From Trigonopsis variabilis (taxonomy: Eukaryota > Ascomycota > Trigonopsidomycetes > Trigonopsidales > Trigonopsidaceae), in assembly GCA_003707065.3 (NCBI GenBank), contig PPXM03000006.1:186001-250000 (forward strand): DNA of 64,000 nucleotides. Reading direction: 5' to 3'. Positions 8,227-20,109 of the stretch are shown in pieces. How positions within the stretch are numbered: position 1 is the stretch's first letter; every line of letters starts with the position of its first letter. The position numbers and the translations under genes are program-made. The notes under the pieces are model-generated. The model was not told where the DNA came from, searched no databases, and saw nothing but the letters and a program-made list of their open reading frames with translations.

Positions 8227-11200
8227 CTACCGTCCACCTGTGCTTTTTCCGTCATCTGCTTGCTCTGGCTTTTCCTCCCCACCTGCTGCTTGAAACACTT
8301 CCACCGGGGTCGAGTTGAAGCTTAGATTCTCATCAATCAAGCTCGACGACTCCTTTTGATCGTTCTTATTGATTTTTCCTTCATTGCTCACCTGCTGCTC
8401 AGCTGAAGAAAGCTCATAATCCCCTCGCAAAAGGGGCTCGTGAGCAGGAAGGGCAGCATCTCGACTGCCTTCTCTGGACGATCGGTCGGCCGATGCCTCC
8501 TGCCCTTTCCGCGACGGGGTTCTAAGCATGGCCTTGAACTCCTCGGGCAAGTCTTCTGGAGTGGACACTCCTGCCTGGGCCATGAGCCGCTGAAGCTTGG
8601 TAGGTCGAGGCTTTCGAGTGGCCTTGCTGCTCTCGATCGTTTCTGGGGCATCGGCAGATAGTGGGACAAGTTTATAGCACTCAGATCGTAGTTTGTTTGT
8701 TTCGTCCACAAGAAGAACCTCGGCACCTTCCAATTTCCGCAGATAGAACCGCATCTGAGGAAGATCGTCCAGCCTGAACACGGGATGGCTACCAAAATAG
8801 TCTTGTACCTTCTCTTTGAAAGCAACTGCCACTGTAATTATGTTTTTCAAGGTATCATATTCAGGAGGCTTCACTTTGAGACTCGAGGCTGAGTCTGCCC
8901 ATGCTTGCAGCTCATCAATTCGAGGTCGATTAGCGCTGCGAGGTATATGCACCTGAAAATCACAAATGGGGCAACGATACCGCTCGTCTTCTTTGACCCG
9001 ATTCCGTCCTATCTTCAAACACTTGCCGTGATACCACTCGTGACACGAATCACACTCAATCATCAGTCCTGACTCTGGCCGCCGACACAGGCAAAAGAGC
9101 TCCTTCTCGACTTGCTCAACTTCCTCCATGGGCTTGCTGGCAGGGTTTGGCACCTCTGCATCAGCTGCTGATGAGACCTGCGGCCGGTAAGTGTCGTTAA
9201 GAGACAAGCAGTGCTGATTATGCTCGTCGACGGCAACCAAATGCTGAGTTAATATATGCAAAGGAGCATTCGATTTCCCGAAATACCGTTTTCCCTTTCT
9301 CATCCATTCTTCCACCGTTCGCACATACCCCTCAAGAACGTCGTACCCTTTTGGCCGTATTGGTGAAAGGTTGAGGTCAGATAGTAGCTTACGCACCTCA
9401 CTGTAAGACGGCCTGCTATTGATATCCGAGTCCGCTTCGGTGTCCAAGAGATAGTTGTTCAGTTTCTTCGTTATCTCTTGATGCCTATAAAAGACATCGT
9501 TTGTCTCATCCATGATGCGGGAATAAATGGGGACGGTTTTGGCTTCTCGACCCAGAGATTCTAACTCAGAAAGATCATAGTCTCCACTGGCTGTCAGCGT
9601 ATTAAATTTGCGGTGCCATTCCAAGCCTTGATTGCGCAAAGAGCCAAGCTTTCTCAAGGTCGGGTTGTTTACTGGCACGCCAGACTGGATACCAGAATGA
9701 TACAGTTCAAAGACTTGCTCAAGTGGAATGTATTCTTCGCCTAGCTCCTTTTCTGCTTTTTCTTCCCATGCACGCTGACCCAGTAACCGCTCGAGCGGTG
9801 CTATCTCAGGAATATAGATGTTGAAGTCTCGACCTTGCTGGACCAATTCAGACAGCTCACCTGCAGCCCGATCTTGTCCATGCGCTGCAAGAATTTCCTT
9901 GGCAACCGCCCTATATTGAATGATCTGAGATCGATGTTCGGCCAGCTGAGAGATCACAGGGCTGGAAAAGGACAGCTTCCTTGCATGTTCCAGGAGATCG
10001 ACAACATCATCGAGAGTCTTCATATTCTTCAACGACTGCCATTCATCCGACTCTGTACGTCGACCGATTGTTTTGACTCCTTTGCGATCTGTCTTGCGTC
10101 GAGTCTGCATCTTGCGGGTCAACAAGAATTGGACCTCGTCAACCCATGCCGATGCTTCTCTGACTAGCCGGCGGAGACTCTCGACTTCACGCAGCGGGTA
10201 ATTTATCTTTTCGCCTTCACTTAATAGAGATTTCAACAACCTCAGTGGGGGCCGTTTGTACTCAATAACTGTGTTTCTGAGTTTACGCACCCATTCTTCA
10301 GGCCCGTGAGCAGTTTTGATGGTGGTTTCCAGCAGCTCTTGCAGCTGGTCAGAGCTCATATATTCGTACAACTTCACCTTGGAGAGTTTGCCAAACTTGT
10401 GCAGGTGCTCGACGCACATTGTCTTGCGAGTATCCGAGTCATAGTAGTAAGTCAGACTACAGTAAGCTCGACAAAAACTGCACAGATGCTCCCGCTCTCC
10501 ATTAGTACCATCATGAGCAACTGGGACCATGCCTTTACTATCGCGGTGGGCAAACTCGCGAGCAGCCAACTCGCGCTCGATGGCAAACTTCAATGCGTCC
10601 ATCAAAGCCTTTGCAGTTTCGACAGATTGATCGTGCTCCAGACACTCGATTATCATCTCCTCATGGCAGAATGCCGGAGAGCGACGATAGTAGCGATACA
10701 TATCAATAGACTCACGACCGTAGGGCTCCCAGCTAGGAGGAGCAAAATTCACAGCTTCATTGACGTTGAAACCCTGGTTGAACCCAGAATGGTAAGCCTT
10801 TGGGAACGTAACCACAAATTCTCCTGCTCGCTGGTCCACGGCATACACGTCCACCTCCATCTCAGCCAGTTTCTCAGGAGAGAGCATAGTGACCAACTGG
10901 AATAGGAGATCGGGCTGCTGCTCGAACAATTCAGGGACTATCCGACGCGTGGCGCTCTCAAACCTCTCTGCATGCTTCGCAGGGATACCGTACCAGGTCT
11001 TGGTGGCGCCAAAATGCTGGTAGTTGACAGAAAAAGTATTGTTGTCTTCAGAATGCCAACAGAATGCAGAAAAGACCATGCCTACATATACCCAAGGAAC
11101 AGTGACACCAGAAATATCGGTGTTGACGTATCGAAACAGGGATGGCTTGAGCAAGGGAAGGTTATTGAGATTCCAAGGGTGCCGGCTGTAGGGATCAAAA

Positions 11201-12737
11201 GGGTTCTTCTCAATTGTGGGGAAGCCAGAACCGTGAGTATTAGCATGAATATCAGCGCCGTACTCGACTTCCACTGTTTCATCGGTAGATTCAGCCAGAC
11301 GCCAGAATTCGGATTCGATATCATCCTCTGTGACTTTAAGATTACCTGCTGCGTCTTCAAAGCCGTGGGAGTGAAAGTATTGGTCGTAGAATGCCCTGTT
11401 TTTCTCTTTGAATTGCTGCAGAGTATAGATTGGACCTTGTTCGAAGCCAAACTCTCCTGTTCCGACTAAGCAGCGATCACAAAACCAATCTAGCTGGGGT
11501 ACTTTCGGTAGAGGCGGATCTAGACATGAGATATGGAAACCACAGTCACACCCGTCACATAATAAGATATCTTGAGGAGAATCGTCTTTAGAACAAAGTT
11601 CACAGTATTCACCATGTTCCATGGGCCGGCCTCGATGGTCCAGAGGCGGAGGTTTGCGGATTTGAGATTTATTAGGAATTGCCTGCGATCCCTGAATGCT
11701 GTAAGGGGTCGATTCTGGTTTTGGCCGTTTGGGGTTAGGATGAGGTGACTCGAGACTAGAATCCACGGAATCAGTGGATGGAGACCGCTTTCGTTTGTCT
11801 GCATTGAGAGTTTCGAGGTCTGGAGGGTCAGGAGTGAGGATATGCCGTTGATGGGGTATGGCAAACGACGCATCCAAGTTGTTCAAGGCCACCTGAGATA
11901 TAAACTCTGGAACTTTGAGGGGCCCTCCCGTTTCGGCTTGGAGATCACTGTAAACCTGGGCTTTTTTAGTTGCCTGGAAGACCACATAGGGCAGGAGGTA
12001 CCTTTGATAAGCCGTCTTTAGCGACGACGAGACTGACGACATGATTTTCTTCTCATAGCCCATTTCTCTGGCAATTTCCGCCCACCGCTTCTTTTGACAT
12101 ACGTTTTCGTAGCCTCCACGCTGATCAACCGCTCGTTTTAGATGGAGGAGGTTCAGGTCCCGTCGATCAATGCACGGAATCTTGGTGAAAGGACTGCCCT
12201 GCTGTCGGTGGAACTTGTATAGTCGGTCAAGAAAGTTCAAGTATGTTCGAGTTGATCCTTCCATTGAGTTGATTTCCTGTCGCCGGGTCTGAAACCAAAA
12301 CGCCTAGGATAAAATTAGCCATCATCCTAACTTAGTCTTCCCTAGCTTACCTGGCTATCAATACTAAACTCTGGCTTCCATGATTTAGGAGGCACAATCT
12401 TCAAGATCCCATGCTGGTGACCTAGTTTCGAAATACTGTCGATGTACGCCAGAGGGTCCTTGAACTCGGTCTCTGACGGATATAATGTGGGAGCCTCCTT
12501 CAGACCTAGCACGCGGTTCTTTTTTGGTCCGAATCCTTGCTCCCGCACCCACTCAGCGGTCTCTATACCGGAAAATTCCAATTTTCCATGCTTCGGACTG
12601 CTTCCGGGTAATCGACCTCCACTCTTGACCGATCTCGAGCTCTCAGCGCTCGCTGACAATTAGACTCATACCTAGAAATCCTTACTTATTCGTCGACGAG
12701 ACTGGTGATCTTCATTCTTGGAAACCGTCGCTGGCAT
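8227..12737 (-). CDS. KDM5/Lid2-type JmjC histone H3K4 demethylase
   Basis: Three exons (12737-12686, 12652-12351, 12303-8227) joined across 33- and 47-nt introns give 1476 residues. The first exon was found by splicing, because the longer open frame of exon 2 has no ATG. Domains in order: JmjN about 71-112; ARID about 132-228; PHD finger 352-396 (C-E-L-C...C-D-R-C); JmjC with iron ligands H535, E537 and H623 (C-W-H-S-E-D and A-Y-H-S-G-F); C5HC2 zinc finger about 725-751; a helical PLU-1-like region; and a second PHD finger 1186-1233. This order is that of KDM5/Lid demethylases, which remove di- and trimethyl marks from H3K4 with 2-oxoglutarate and Fe(II). All catalytic ligands are present. 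The tail (about 1350-1476) is low-complexity and acidic. Confidence 0.95.
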
Positions 12738-13367
12738 GGAGGTTGGATAGAAGCACTTGTCACAGGGTCCCCGTAACGGCGTCTTTTCCGGGCACGTCGA
12801 TATATTAGCCTAGTCGTCTAGATCGACAAAAGTGACAGCGACGAGTATGAAAGAGACTGCTACGCGTGTCCACGCAGCCAGCAATCCATCTCAATTTAAT
12901 GTGCGAATGTAGTCTTCCTGAAACTGATACACAGACTATCATGGACTGGTGTAGGCAGTGCAAGCTATCGCTCTCCACCAGTTACTATGCTATCTCGAGG
13001 TATGGTCTAATACGTTTGTAAATAGCAACGGCTTTGTATGTATTTTGATGACTCCTTGAACTATTATTCGTCATCGTCTTGGAGACGCGCTATATAGAAC
13101 TCCACTGAGCTGCCACGAAAGAGACGTCTTCTTTGACATAAAACTGTACTGCCTCGACATCTGAGCCGATCTCCTTGCTCTAACACTGTAGTAGCTAACG
13201 CTCATTATCACTTTTTGATTGATTTACGAGTTCAGCACGTCCTTGGCCGTCATCTTGTGGGTCACCGCCCTGTTTAGGCCCCCCTTACTATTTAGGTAGG
13301 CAGTCAACAATACACCCTGCTGTAAACTCCCAAGAGAGCCAGCTTGGGCTCGATAGATCGGTTGGGC
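12738..13367. promoter_or_regulatory. Divergent intergenic region, KDM5-type / SLX1
   Basis: About 630 bases with the two promoters. I see no additional gene, RNA or obvious repeat. Confidence 0.4.
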
Positions 13368-14252
13368 ATGAAAATCCCTGACTTTTATTGCTGCTATCTT
13401 CTACAAAGTGTTCCAAGCCCTAGAAGTTTCTATATTGGCTCTACTCCCAGTCCTCACCGAGTAAGTCTGGACTTTGCACGCTTTGCTAACCATCCTCAGC
13501 GGCTGCGACAACACAATGGAGAACTAACAGGTGGAGCTTGGCATACAAAAAATGATGCTAAACGGCCCTGGAGAATGATCTGCGTGGTATCAGGGTTCCC
13601 TTCAAAGATATCTGCGCTCCAGTTCGAGTAAGTCGTCCTTCACGGCAGTCTACTAAACGCTAGGCATGCTCTTCAACATCCTCATCGCACAAGACTTATC
13701 GATACCGGCTCTCGAGTCTCCAAGTCTACGTCTGCCAAGTCTTTACCGGGACATATGGCCAATATTCGTCTTCTCCTGAGATCTTCCTTGGTGTCTCGAT
13801 GGCCGCTTGAAGTCCATTTTCTGGATGAACAGGCTGAGCAAGCTTGGAATAAGAACTATCACAAAATTGCAGAGCCTCCTGTTCATGTCAAGGTCTCCAT
13901 TCATCCTCACGACCTTGCTCTTAATACCCTGACCAAGTCGTCTCAGATAGACGCCTATTTTTCGAAAGTCGACGCCCTCCTAGACCTCGGCTCTTTGTTT
14001 TCGTGCTGTTCTTGTGGCTTGACCATCGATTCCCGTTCAGACTTCCTCGTCTGCCACAATGAGTCATGCTCAGCAGTCTCGCACTTGTCCTGTGCAGCCC
14101 ATTATTTTCTTGCCCAGAACAAGTCTCACGTTCTTCCTATCGCTGGAGCCTGTCTTGATTGTGGGCACAGTTTGTCCTGGGCGACCTTGATTCGTGATCT
14201 TGATCGCAGGAGAAACCCACGCTTACGCGAAGCTCCGACTGACTCACCGTGA
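13368..14252 (+). CDS. SLX1: Slx1 structure-specific endonuclease catalytic subunit
   Basis: Three exons (13368-13460, 13500-13627, 13664-14252) give 269 residues, close to yeast and fission-yeast Slx1. The GIY-YIG nuclease domain covers about residues 1-90: F-Y-C-C-Y-L-L, F-Y-I-G-S-T, then across the first intron R-R-L-R-Q-H-N-G, and across the second Q-F-E-H with the catalytic glutamate. A C-terminal RING/PHD-like zinc finger follows (C-C-S-C-G-L-T...C-L-D-C-G). With Slx4 it cuts branched DNA such as Holliday junctions and stalled forks. The ATG at 13368 is preferred over the in-frame one at 13344 because the family starts just before F-Y-C-C-Y. Convergent with glucosidase II alpha, 61 bp between stops. 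Confidence 0.92.
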
Positions 14253-14313
14253 ACAGTGACCTGGCTACGTGAAATAAGACTGATAGCTGATTTTTCCTAT
14301 AACAGGATACATT

Positions 14314-17121
14314 TTAATCTAGACGGATTGTCCATTCTTCCGATACCTTCACTACGGGATCTCGAATCACTAGCTCATCGGCTTTGCCGTCTGCCCCAGA
14401 GTTCGTAATGACTTCAACTTCTTCGTCTCCAACGCGACACTTGGACGCTTGTCCCTCAAACCCAACAATTGTGACTTTCTCTATGCGGACGCTGGATATA
14501 GTTTTGACGAATGATGAATCTTGATGCAAAATATGTGACGCCAGCGTCCCATTGTCAAACAAAAACTCAACCAGTAACGAACGACCTTTCTGGTAGTCAA
14601 ACGACTTGCCATCGTCGAGATACAGCTTCCCGCTGGCCTTTCCATCACTGTCCAAATGCACAACCAAAGTGATTGGATCGTGGATCATCAACTCGGCAGA
14701 TCGTCGATACCTGTCTCTGCGAGGAATAATAAATCCACCACGAGCCAAGACAGCAATACGTTCAATAGGAGCGGGGACGGAATGGAAGCCCTTGCCTTTA
14801 TAGACTGTGCGATCATGGTAATCATAATAAATGCCGTCATCCGGAAGATAATAGTCGACCGTGGTCTGACCCTCTGCGACAGCCGGCTTGACCAAGAGAC
14901 CTGTGCCACCGACAAAAGCAGAATTGTCGATATTGTAACCCTCCTCATTTTCAGGATTGGTATAAAAGAATGGTCGAATGATGGGTATGCCTTCAGAAGC
15001 ACTCTCATAGAAAGCAGTGTAGAAGGCCGGAAGAAGAGAGTATCGTAACCGAATGGCGTCCCGAATATAAGACTGATAGGGCTCTTTCACCAGATAAGGC
15101 TCGCGAAGTTTGGTGTCAATGTGAGCATGGGCTCTAAAGAAGGGATAAAACCATCCTCCTTGATACCATCGAGCCAAGAGTTCTGGGCTAGGGTCTCTGA
15201 AGAATCCGCCGACATCGACGCCGGTCATATGGTAGCCTGCAGCACCATGGGAAATGATCATTGGCAGAGCCTCGGCAAGATGGGACCATTCAGCCTGGTT
15301 GTCACCAAACCAAACTGCAGCATATCGTGCGCTTCCGACAAAAGTGGATCGAGTGAGGATAAAAGGGCGGCTAAGCTTGCCTGGGAACCGATGAGCCAGT
15401 CCGTCATAGGTAGCCTTAATGACAGTTAGTCCGTACAAGTTATGGACAGCCCGGTCTTCCCATCCTCCGTAGTGCAAGTTATCTCGAGGGAAGGTTCCCT
15501 CAGGACCATTGAACACCGACGCTTCATTCATGTCGTTCCAGATGAACAGATTAGGGGCATCACCACCAAAATTGCCGCTATGATAAAGACTTGCCCAGTA
15601 AGTTTCGGCGGCAGGGTCAAACGTATTGATCCACACAGAAGCACCGGGCCAACAGTGTCCTTCGTATACATTATTGTCCTTATTATGTACCACGAGGTCC
15701 TTATTTTTTAGTGTCTCATAGACAGGATAGTTGGGGGCGATTTTAATGTGCGGATCAAGAATAGGGACGACAGAGCGGTGGGATTTCTCCAGTTCAGCAA
15801 ACATTTCGTCAGGATGAGGAAATTGGGAGGTGTGCCAAGTAAAGTATTTCTTCTCGTCTGTGTATTCAACGTCCAGCCAGATTGTATCATAAGGGATCTG
15901 TGCTTCATCCATACCTTTATCGACGGCAGAGACATGAGCCTGGGAATTGTAATTCCATCGACATTGGTGATAGGCAGTAGCAGAGAGAGGAGGGAGCATA
16001 GGAGTACCTACAAGAGTTTGGAATTGGGTTTGAACGCTCTTGGGATCATCACCAACGAACAAGAAAAGGTCGAGGATACCGGTCTCAGACATCCAGTGGG
16101 TATGAGAAGAGCGCTTGACACCGAAAGAGTCTGGATTGGGACTCGATCTAGTGATGTCTACCCAGGTCTCTGCCGCGTTGAGCCAAAACACACCTGCAGA
16201 GCCGGCGGGGTCGATGGCTTGGATAAAAGGCACGGCGCCATACATGGACATGGGGCTGTCAGTCTCATACTCAAAGATGTCAACATTATAGAGACGATAA
16301 GGGTCTGTGAACGCGTCATGCTCGCCGCCTCTGGTACTGCGAAGATTAGCTGGACCAGAGTGTTCCGGTAGACCAAAGAGATGGCTGTATCCCACAAAGC
16401 TCACATCCAGAGCAATTGACTCAGGACCCAAAGGTTTTGAGTCTTCAGCACCACCGAAAGATTCCTCAAACATGCCACTAGGATCGTCGGAAGGATTCAA
16501 ATTAGGATCATCTTCTCCTTGAGGTCTAGGCCGCCAATGCTCATAATTTAAGAGCCCTCGATCATTAACAACCAGCTTGACCTCTCCATTGTGTAGCATT
16601 TTAAGGCCAAACGGCTTGAAATTCAACACGATCGTATCATTTCCTTGACGGAACGTAGCTGACTGAGAGTCTTTGTCCATCCGGATACTAGGATCCAATG
16701 TCTTGTCAACGAGAATCCAATCATCTAGCCCATCATATCGTTTCTTCTGGACATATGTATTCGGAACGTCAATGCTACCTTTCAGGCGCTCTTTTTCATC
16801 AATTGACAGTCGCACCCCTCCCGACGACAGAAACCCTAGCTTGAAGGGCAGTTCGATGGGCTTGGGTAACGTGGACAAGGTCTTTAGTATTATACCACTC
16901 AAGGATCCTTTAGAGTACTTTAAAGACTTTGCATCAATTTCATAAGGACTCTGCCAACCAGATCCTTGTTCTAGGGCATAATCTGCAAATGCTCGATTGT
17001 TCCGACAAAACGTGGACTGAGAACAGGTTTTGAACATATCATGCTTGACTGCACTAGTCAACCCAAGGAGAACTGTCAGGGCGTACACTATAAGCAGACC
17101 GATTCTTGACCCTGCCGTCAT
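14314..17121 (-). CDS. ROT2: Glucosidase II alpha subunit (GH31), ER
   Basis: A 935-residue intronless glycoside hydrolase family 31 protein with a signal peptide at residues 1-25. The catalytic nucleophile lies in W-N-D-M-N-E (D530) and the acid/base in G-D-N-Q-A-E-W (D607). The motif A-G-Y-H-M-T-G-V-D-V-G-G-F-F further supports alpha-glucosidase II. It removes the inner two glucoses from N-glycans in the ER with a beta subunit, feeding the calnexin cycle and, in fungi, cell-wall quality. The start is the ATG at 17121; the longer frame would begin at TTG. It diverges from a p24 gene, another secretory-pathway component. Confidence 0.95.
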   Translation of the reverse strand: MTAGSRIGLLIVYALTVLLGLTSAVKHDMFKTCSQSTFCRNNRAFADYALEQGSGWQSPYEIDAKSLKYSKGSLSGIILKTLSTLPKPIELPFKLGFLSSGGVRLSIDEKERLKGSIDVPNTYVQKKRYDGLDDWILVDKTLDPSIRMDKDSQSATFRQGNDTIVLNFKPFGLKMLHNGEVKLVVNDRGLLNYEHWRPRPQGEDDPNLNPSDDPSGMFEESFGGAEDSKPLGPESIALDVSFVGYSHLFGLPEHSGPANLRSTRGGEHDAFTDPYRLYNVDIFEYETDSPMSMYGAVPFIQAIDPAGSAGVFWLNAAETWVDITRSSPNPDSFGVKRSSHTHWMSETGILDLFLFVGDDPKSVQTQFQTLVGTPMLPPLSATAYHQCRWNYNSQAHVSAVDKGMDEAQIPYDTIWLDVEYTDEKKYFTWHTSQFPHPDEMFAELEKSHRSVVPILDPHIKIAPNYPVYETLKNKDLVVHNKDNNVYEGHCWPGASVWINTFDPAAETYWASLYHSGNFGGDAPNLFIWNDMNEASVFNGPEGTFPRDNLHYGGWEDRAVHNLYGLTVIKATYDGLAHRFPGKLSRPFILTRSTFVGSARYAAVWFGDNQAEWSHLAEALPMIISHGAAGYHMTGVDVGGFFRDPSPELLARWYQGGWFYPFFRAHAHIDTKLREPYLVKEPYQSYIRDAIRLRYSLLPAFYTAFYESASEGIPIIRPFFYTNPENEEGYNIDNSAFVGGTGLLVKPAVAEGQTTVDYYLPDDGIYYDYHDRTVYKGKGFHSVPAPIERIAVLARGGFIIPRRDRYRRSAELMIHDPITLVVHLDSDGKASGKLYLDDGKSFDYQKGRSLLVEFLFDNGTLASHILHQDSSFVKTISSVRIEKVTIVGFEGQASKCRVGDEEVEVITNSGADGKADELVIRDPVVKVSEEWTIRLD

Positions 17122-17695
17122 CGTCGTTATGGTGAAGTCAAGTTGGCAGTAACTGACCAGTGTTACCAACCGTCAAGTTTTCTCAACATGCACGCCATAT
17201 TATGACTCAATTGACTCGCCCGGTATTGCTTCCTGCGTCTACTGTCTGCTCTCTTTGAAAATTTGCATTACGACCCCTTTAAAACATCTGAGAGGAGTCG
17301 GTGGGAGGTGCCAAGTAGTACAAGTATCCTGAGTTTAGGGTTTGGAGACCAGTAAAGGAATGCCCAATACAGCATCACAATGGTTTTACATACATTATCA
17401 CCTTTTAAGAGCTTGAGTGGCAAAGAACAGCCTCGCATAGAAACTTAGTGCCTAGGTGCACAGGACACGCATACTCCACAGCTCTCGTACATATTCAAAT
17501 CAGTATGTAGCATAGACTTCAGGGGCTCGATTTATAGGAATATCACTATGGCATAACTTATCAAAGTCTCGTTGCATCCTTACTCATTCTCAGAAAGGAA
17601 GACGGACAAGTGCGTGAGCTAAGTCGCTACGGTGAAGAGTGAAGAGCGCTACAGGTGACAACCCCTATCCTCATCCCTTTATTCGTCTTTCCTCA
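17122..17695. promoter_or_regulatory. Divergent intergenic region, ROT2 / p24
   Basis: About 570 bases holding two promoters of secretory-pathway genes. I see no clear unfolded-protein-response element and no other gene. Confidence 0.4.
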
Positions 17696-18378
17696 ATGCT
17701 TCTTTTTCTTGCATTGATCACCTGCATTTCCGCTACTTCGCTCACTTATAAAGTGGCTGCTGGCGAGAACGCCTGTTTTTTCTCCACCGTTGACCGCGTC
17801 GGAGCCAAGATCTCGTTTGACTTCGCGGTAGGGACCATCTTGTTCTGGCTTCTAACTGCAGGTTCAATCGCGTGGATCGTTTGATATAGACTATGCAGCT
17901 TATGCGCCGGACGGATCAAAGGTCTTTGGCGGTGAAAAATCTCGCCAGGACGAATTCGTCTTCACTGCCCAGCAGCAAGGTGACTACCAGTTCTGCTTCG
18001 TCAATGATATGTCCACTTTCACCGACAAAACGGTGTCTTTCGATATAACCGTCGAGAATGAACCGCGCGCCGAGCTGCCAATCCGCCGCCAAACGGAATC
18101 TGATGATGCGGCCGTCATGGAGAACCGCATCCGAAGCATCGGTTCGAAGCTTCTTACCATCCAACGTCTCCAGAAATACTTCCGCACGCGTGAATACCGC
18201 AACTATGCTACCGTGAGATCGACCGAGAGTCGGATTTTCTACTTCTCCCTCCTTGAAACTCTAATCATCGTCGCGTCTGCAGGGTTTCAGGTCTTCATTG
18301 TCAAGTTCTTCTTCAAGGGTGGTATGTTCCTACTATGGTTGCGCATGACTAACTCCAGCCCGCAAAGGATACGTCTAA
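17696..18378 (+). CDS. p24 family (emp24/gp25L/Erp) cargo receptor
   Basis: Three exons (17696-17827, 17862-18321, 18359-18378) encode 203 residues. Signal peptide 1-18, GOLD domain with the two conserved cysteines (A-C-F-F-S-T and F-C-F-V-N-D), a coiled region ending in R-T-R-E-Y-R, one C-terminal membrane span, and a short cytosolic tail F-F-F-K-G-A-R-K-G-Y-V carrying an FF-type COPII signal but no KKxx. p24 proteins cycle between ER and Golgi and help load GPI-anchored and other cargo. The last 20-nt exon was placed by splicing; without it the frame runs into an intron. Subfamily is uncertain, gamma-like by the membrane-proximal sequence. Confidence 0.9.
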
Positions 18379-18504
18379 AAGTCTAGATGTCTGAGCTTAA
18401 TGACCTGATGCATGTTCTCGTGTTGTTCGTAGTACGTTATCATCCGTTTATGCAAGCAAAGCAACACCTTTACTACCTTCCATATATCTCAGTTTATCCT
18501 AGCT

Positions 18505-19954
18505 CTAGCGTCGTGCAGGTTTGGCTACCGCGTTCTTAAGTTGCAGAGTCTCAACTTGGCTCTCAAGCGCTTTAACCCTATTCGTTAGCCCTTTCACCCT
18601 TGAATCCACTCACTCTTGATCAATTGCTTCTAAATCCTTCTTTAACTTGACGTGCTCCGAGATGAGACGCTGTTCCCAGTGACGGAACCGCTGTTCTTCT
18701 GCTCGCACTTTATTTGTAAACTCCTGTCGAAGTTCTTCCTCCTCTTGCTTATATCTAGGACTATCCAACGAACGCGTTCGAGGCTCTCCGGCTCGGCGAG
18801 ATGCCATCTGACTGGCTCGATAGTTTTCATAGTGTTCATCTTCAGTGAGAAGGATCAAGTCAAGCATATTTGATCTCAGCAAGACACTTCTTAGTTTAAC
18901 AAAGTCACAGTGATCCTCATTTTCAACTTCAGACACGCCCCACTGGTATTTTCTACCTCGAACAAATCGTCCATCTGGAGTCTGCACTTCCTTCTCAGAC
19001 CCAATCACAGCAAAAGGCATAGCTCTTATAAGAAGCTTTGCATTCTCAGCCTCTTGAGGATAGCTATCGTCTATAGGAGGAGTGAATATCTTGATACCCT
19101 CTGCCTCAAGCACATCCAGAATCTAGACTATTAGCAACAAGTTAAGAGTATATCATTTACCCGAGACTTAAACTGTTTAAGTTCAGAGGGAGGAAGTGTA
19201 TCAGCTTTTCCAATCACAGGAATCAAGTTGACCCGAGTAGAGAGTCGCTTCATGATCTCGATATCCAACGGCTTCAAGGTATGTCCTGTAGGGCGGATAA
19301 AATAGAGACATGCATGGACCCGTGTATCTTGCTTCTGAGCTCGATTAGGCTGCTGCTCTTGTAACATGTACGACTCATGCTGGTCATCAATGAACTCCAC
19401 AATCGGATCCCACATGTCCTGATTATTCACATAATCACCAAAGCCAGGGGTATCAATAACTCGTAAGCACAGCTTAAAGTTTCGTTCAATCAGCTCCGCC
19501 TTGGTAATATCAATCTCAACCGTTCGAACAGTTTGCTTCGAATTCCGAATTCGCAGATCTGCATAGCTCTTGACTGTCGTAGAAAATAGCGTGTTGATAA
19601 ATGTGGTTTTTCCTAGCTGTTAGCCAGTTCTTTAACCGGATATATTATGCTAATGGTCGCCCGACGGGATAAACACTTCCTAACTGAAACATCAAGATCG
19701 TCACCACCGAAAGTTACCCGCTCTCGATTGATCACAGCATATTTCATAGTAGAATTGCTCAGTTCTCTGTCGACGAGCTCCCACAGCCGTCGTATCCTAG
19801 TGGTACTCACCCAAGCCTGACTCTCCGCAGACCATGAGAGAAAAGTTGGCACCTTCACGTTGAACGATCTTATGCCTGCCATTAGACAAATGTTTCGTGC
19901 ATATATGCGTCTTCCTTACCTCTGATTAGGCAGTGTCCCAATTCCGACCGACAT
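18505..19954 (-). CDS. CDC12: Septin, Cdc12/AspC group
   Basis: Five exons (19954-19920, 19875-19811, 19612-19161, 19122-18614, 18577-18505) give 377 residues. GTPase motifs: P-loop G29-E-S-G-L-G-K-T36, D-T-P-G-F-G-D and the switch region; septin unique element about 240-300; C-terminal coiled coil. It should assemble with other septins into filaments at the bud neck or septum. Closest by memory to Cdc12/AspC (V-E-I-D-I, D-D-Q-H-E-S-Y-M, H-W-E-Q-R-L-I-S-E-H). Two oddities: intron 2 is 198 nt, far longer than its neighbours, and splits the P-loop glycine codon. A 36-nt last intron with an in-frame TGA at its edge hides the final 24 coiled-coil residues. The start is supported by the N-terminal L-P-N-Q-R-H-K-I-V motif of septins. 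Confidence 0.93.
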
Positions 19955-20109
19955 TTTTGTGAGTGGAGACGATCTCAACGCGTCCAAAGAAAGGGGCCGT
20001 GTCGCGGCCATCACGGTCTAGTCCGGGTAACCCGCCAAACCCTTTGAGCTCTCGCTACTGTTATGAAGGTCTACAGTGTCAAGTTATGAGCAATTCAATT
20101 CTAAGTTAT

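Noticed and set aside
10306-10905. 199-codon plus-strand frame antisense to the KDM5-type gene
   Set aside because: Shadow of the demethylase coding region; no family resemblance and no start context.
15748-16371. 207-codon plus-strand frame antisense to glucosidase II alpha
   Set aside because: Shadow of the GH31 coding sequence, as is the similar frame at 36624-37229 opposite the DUF3445 gene.
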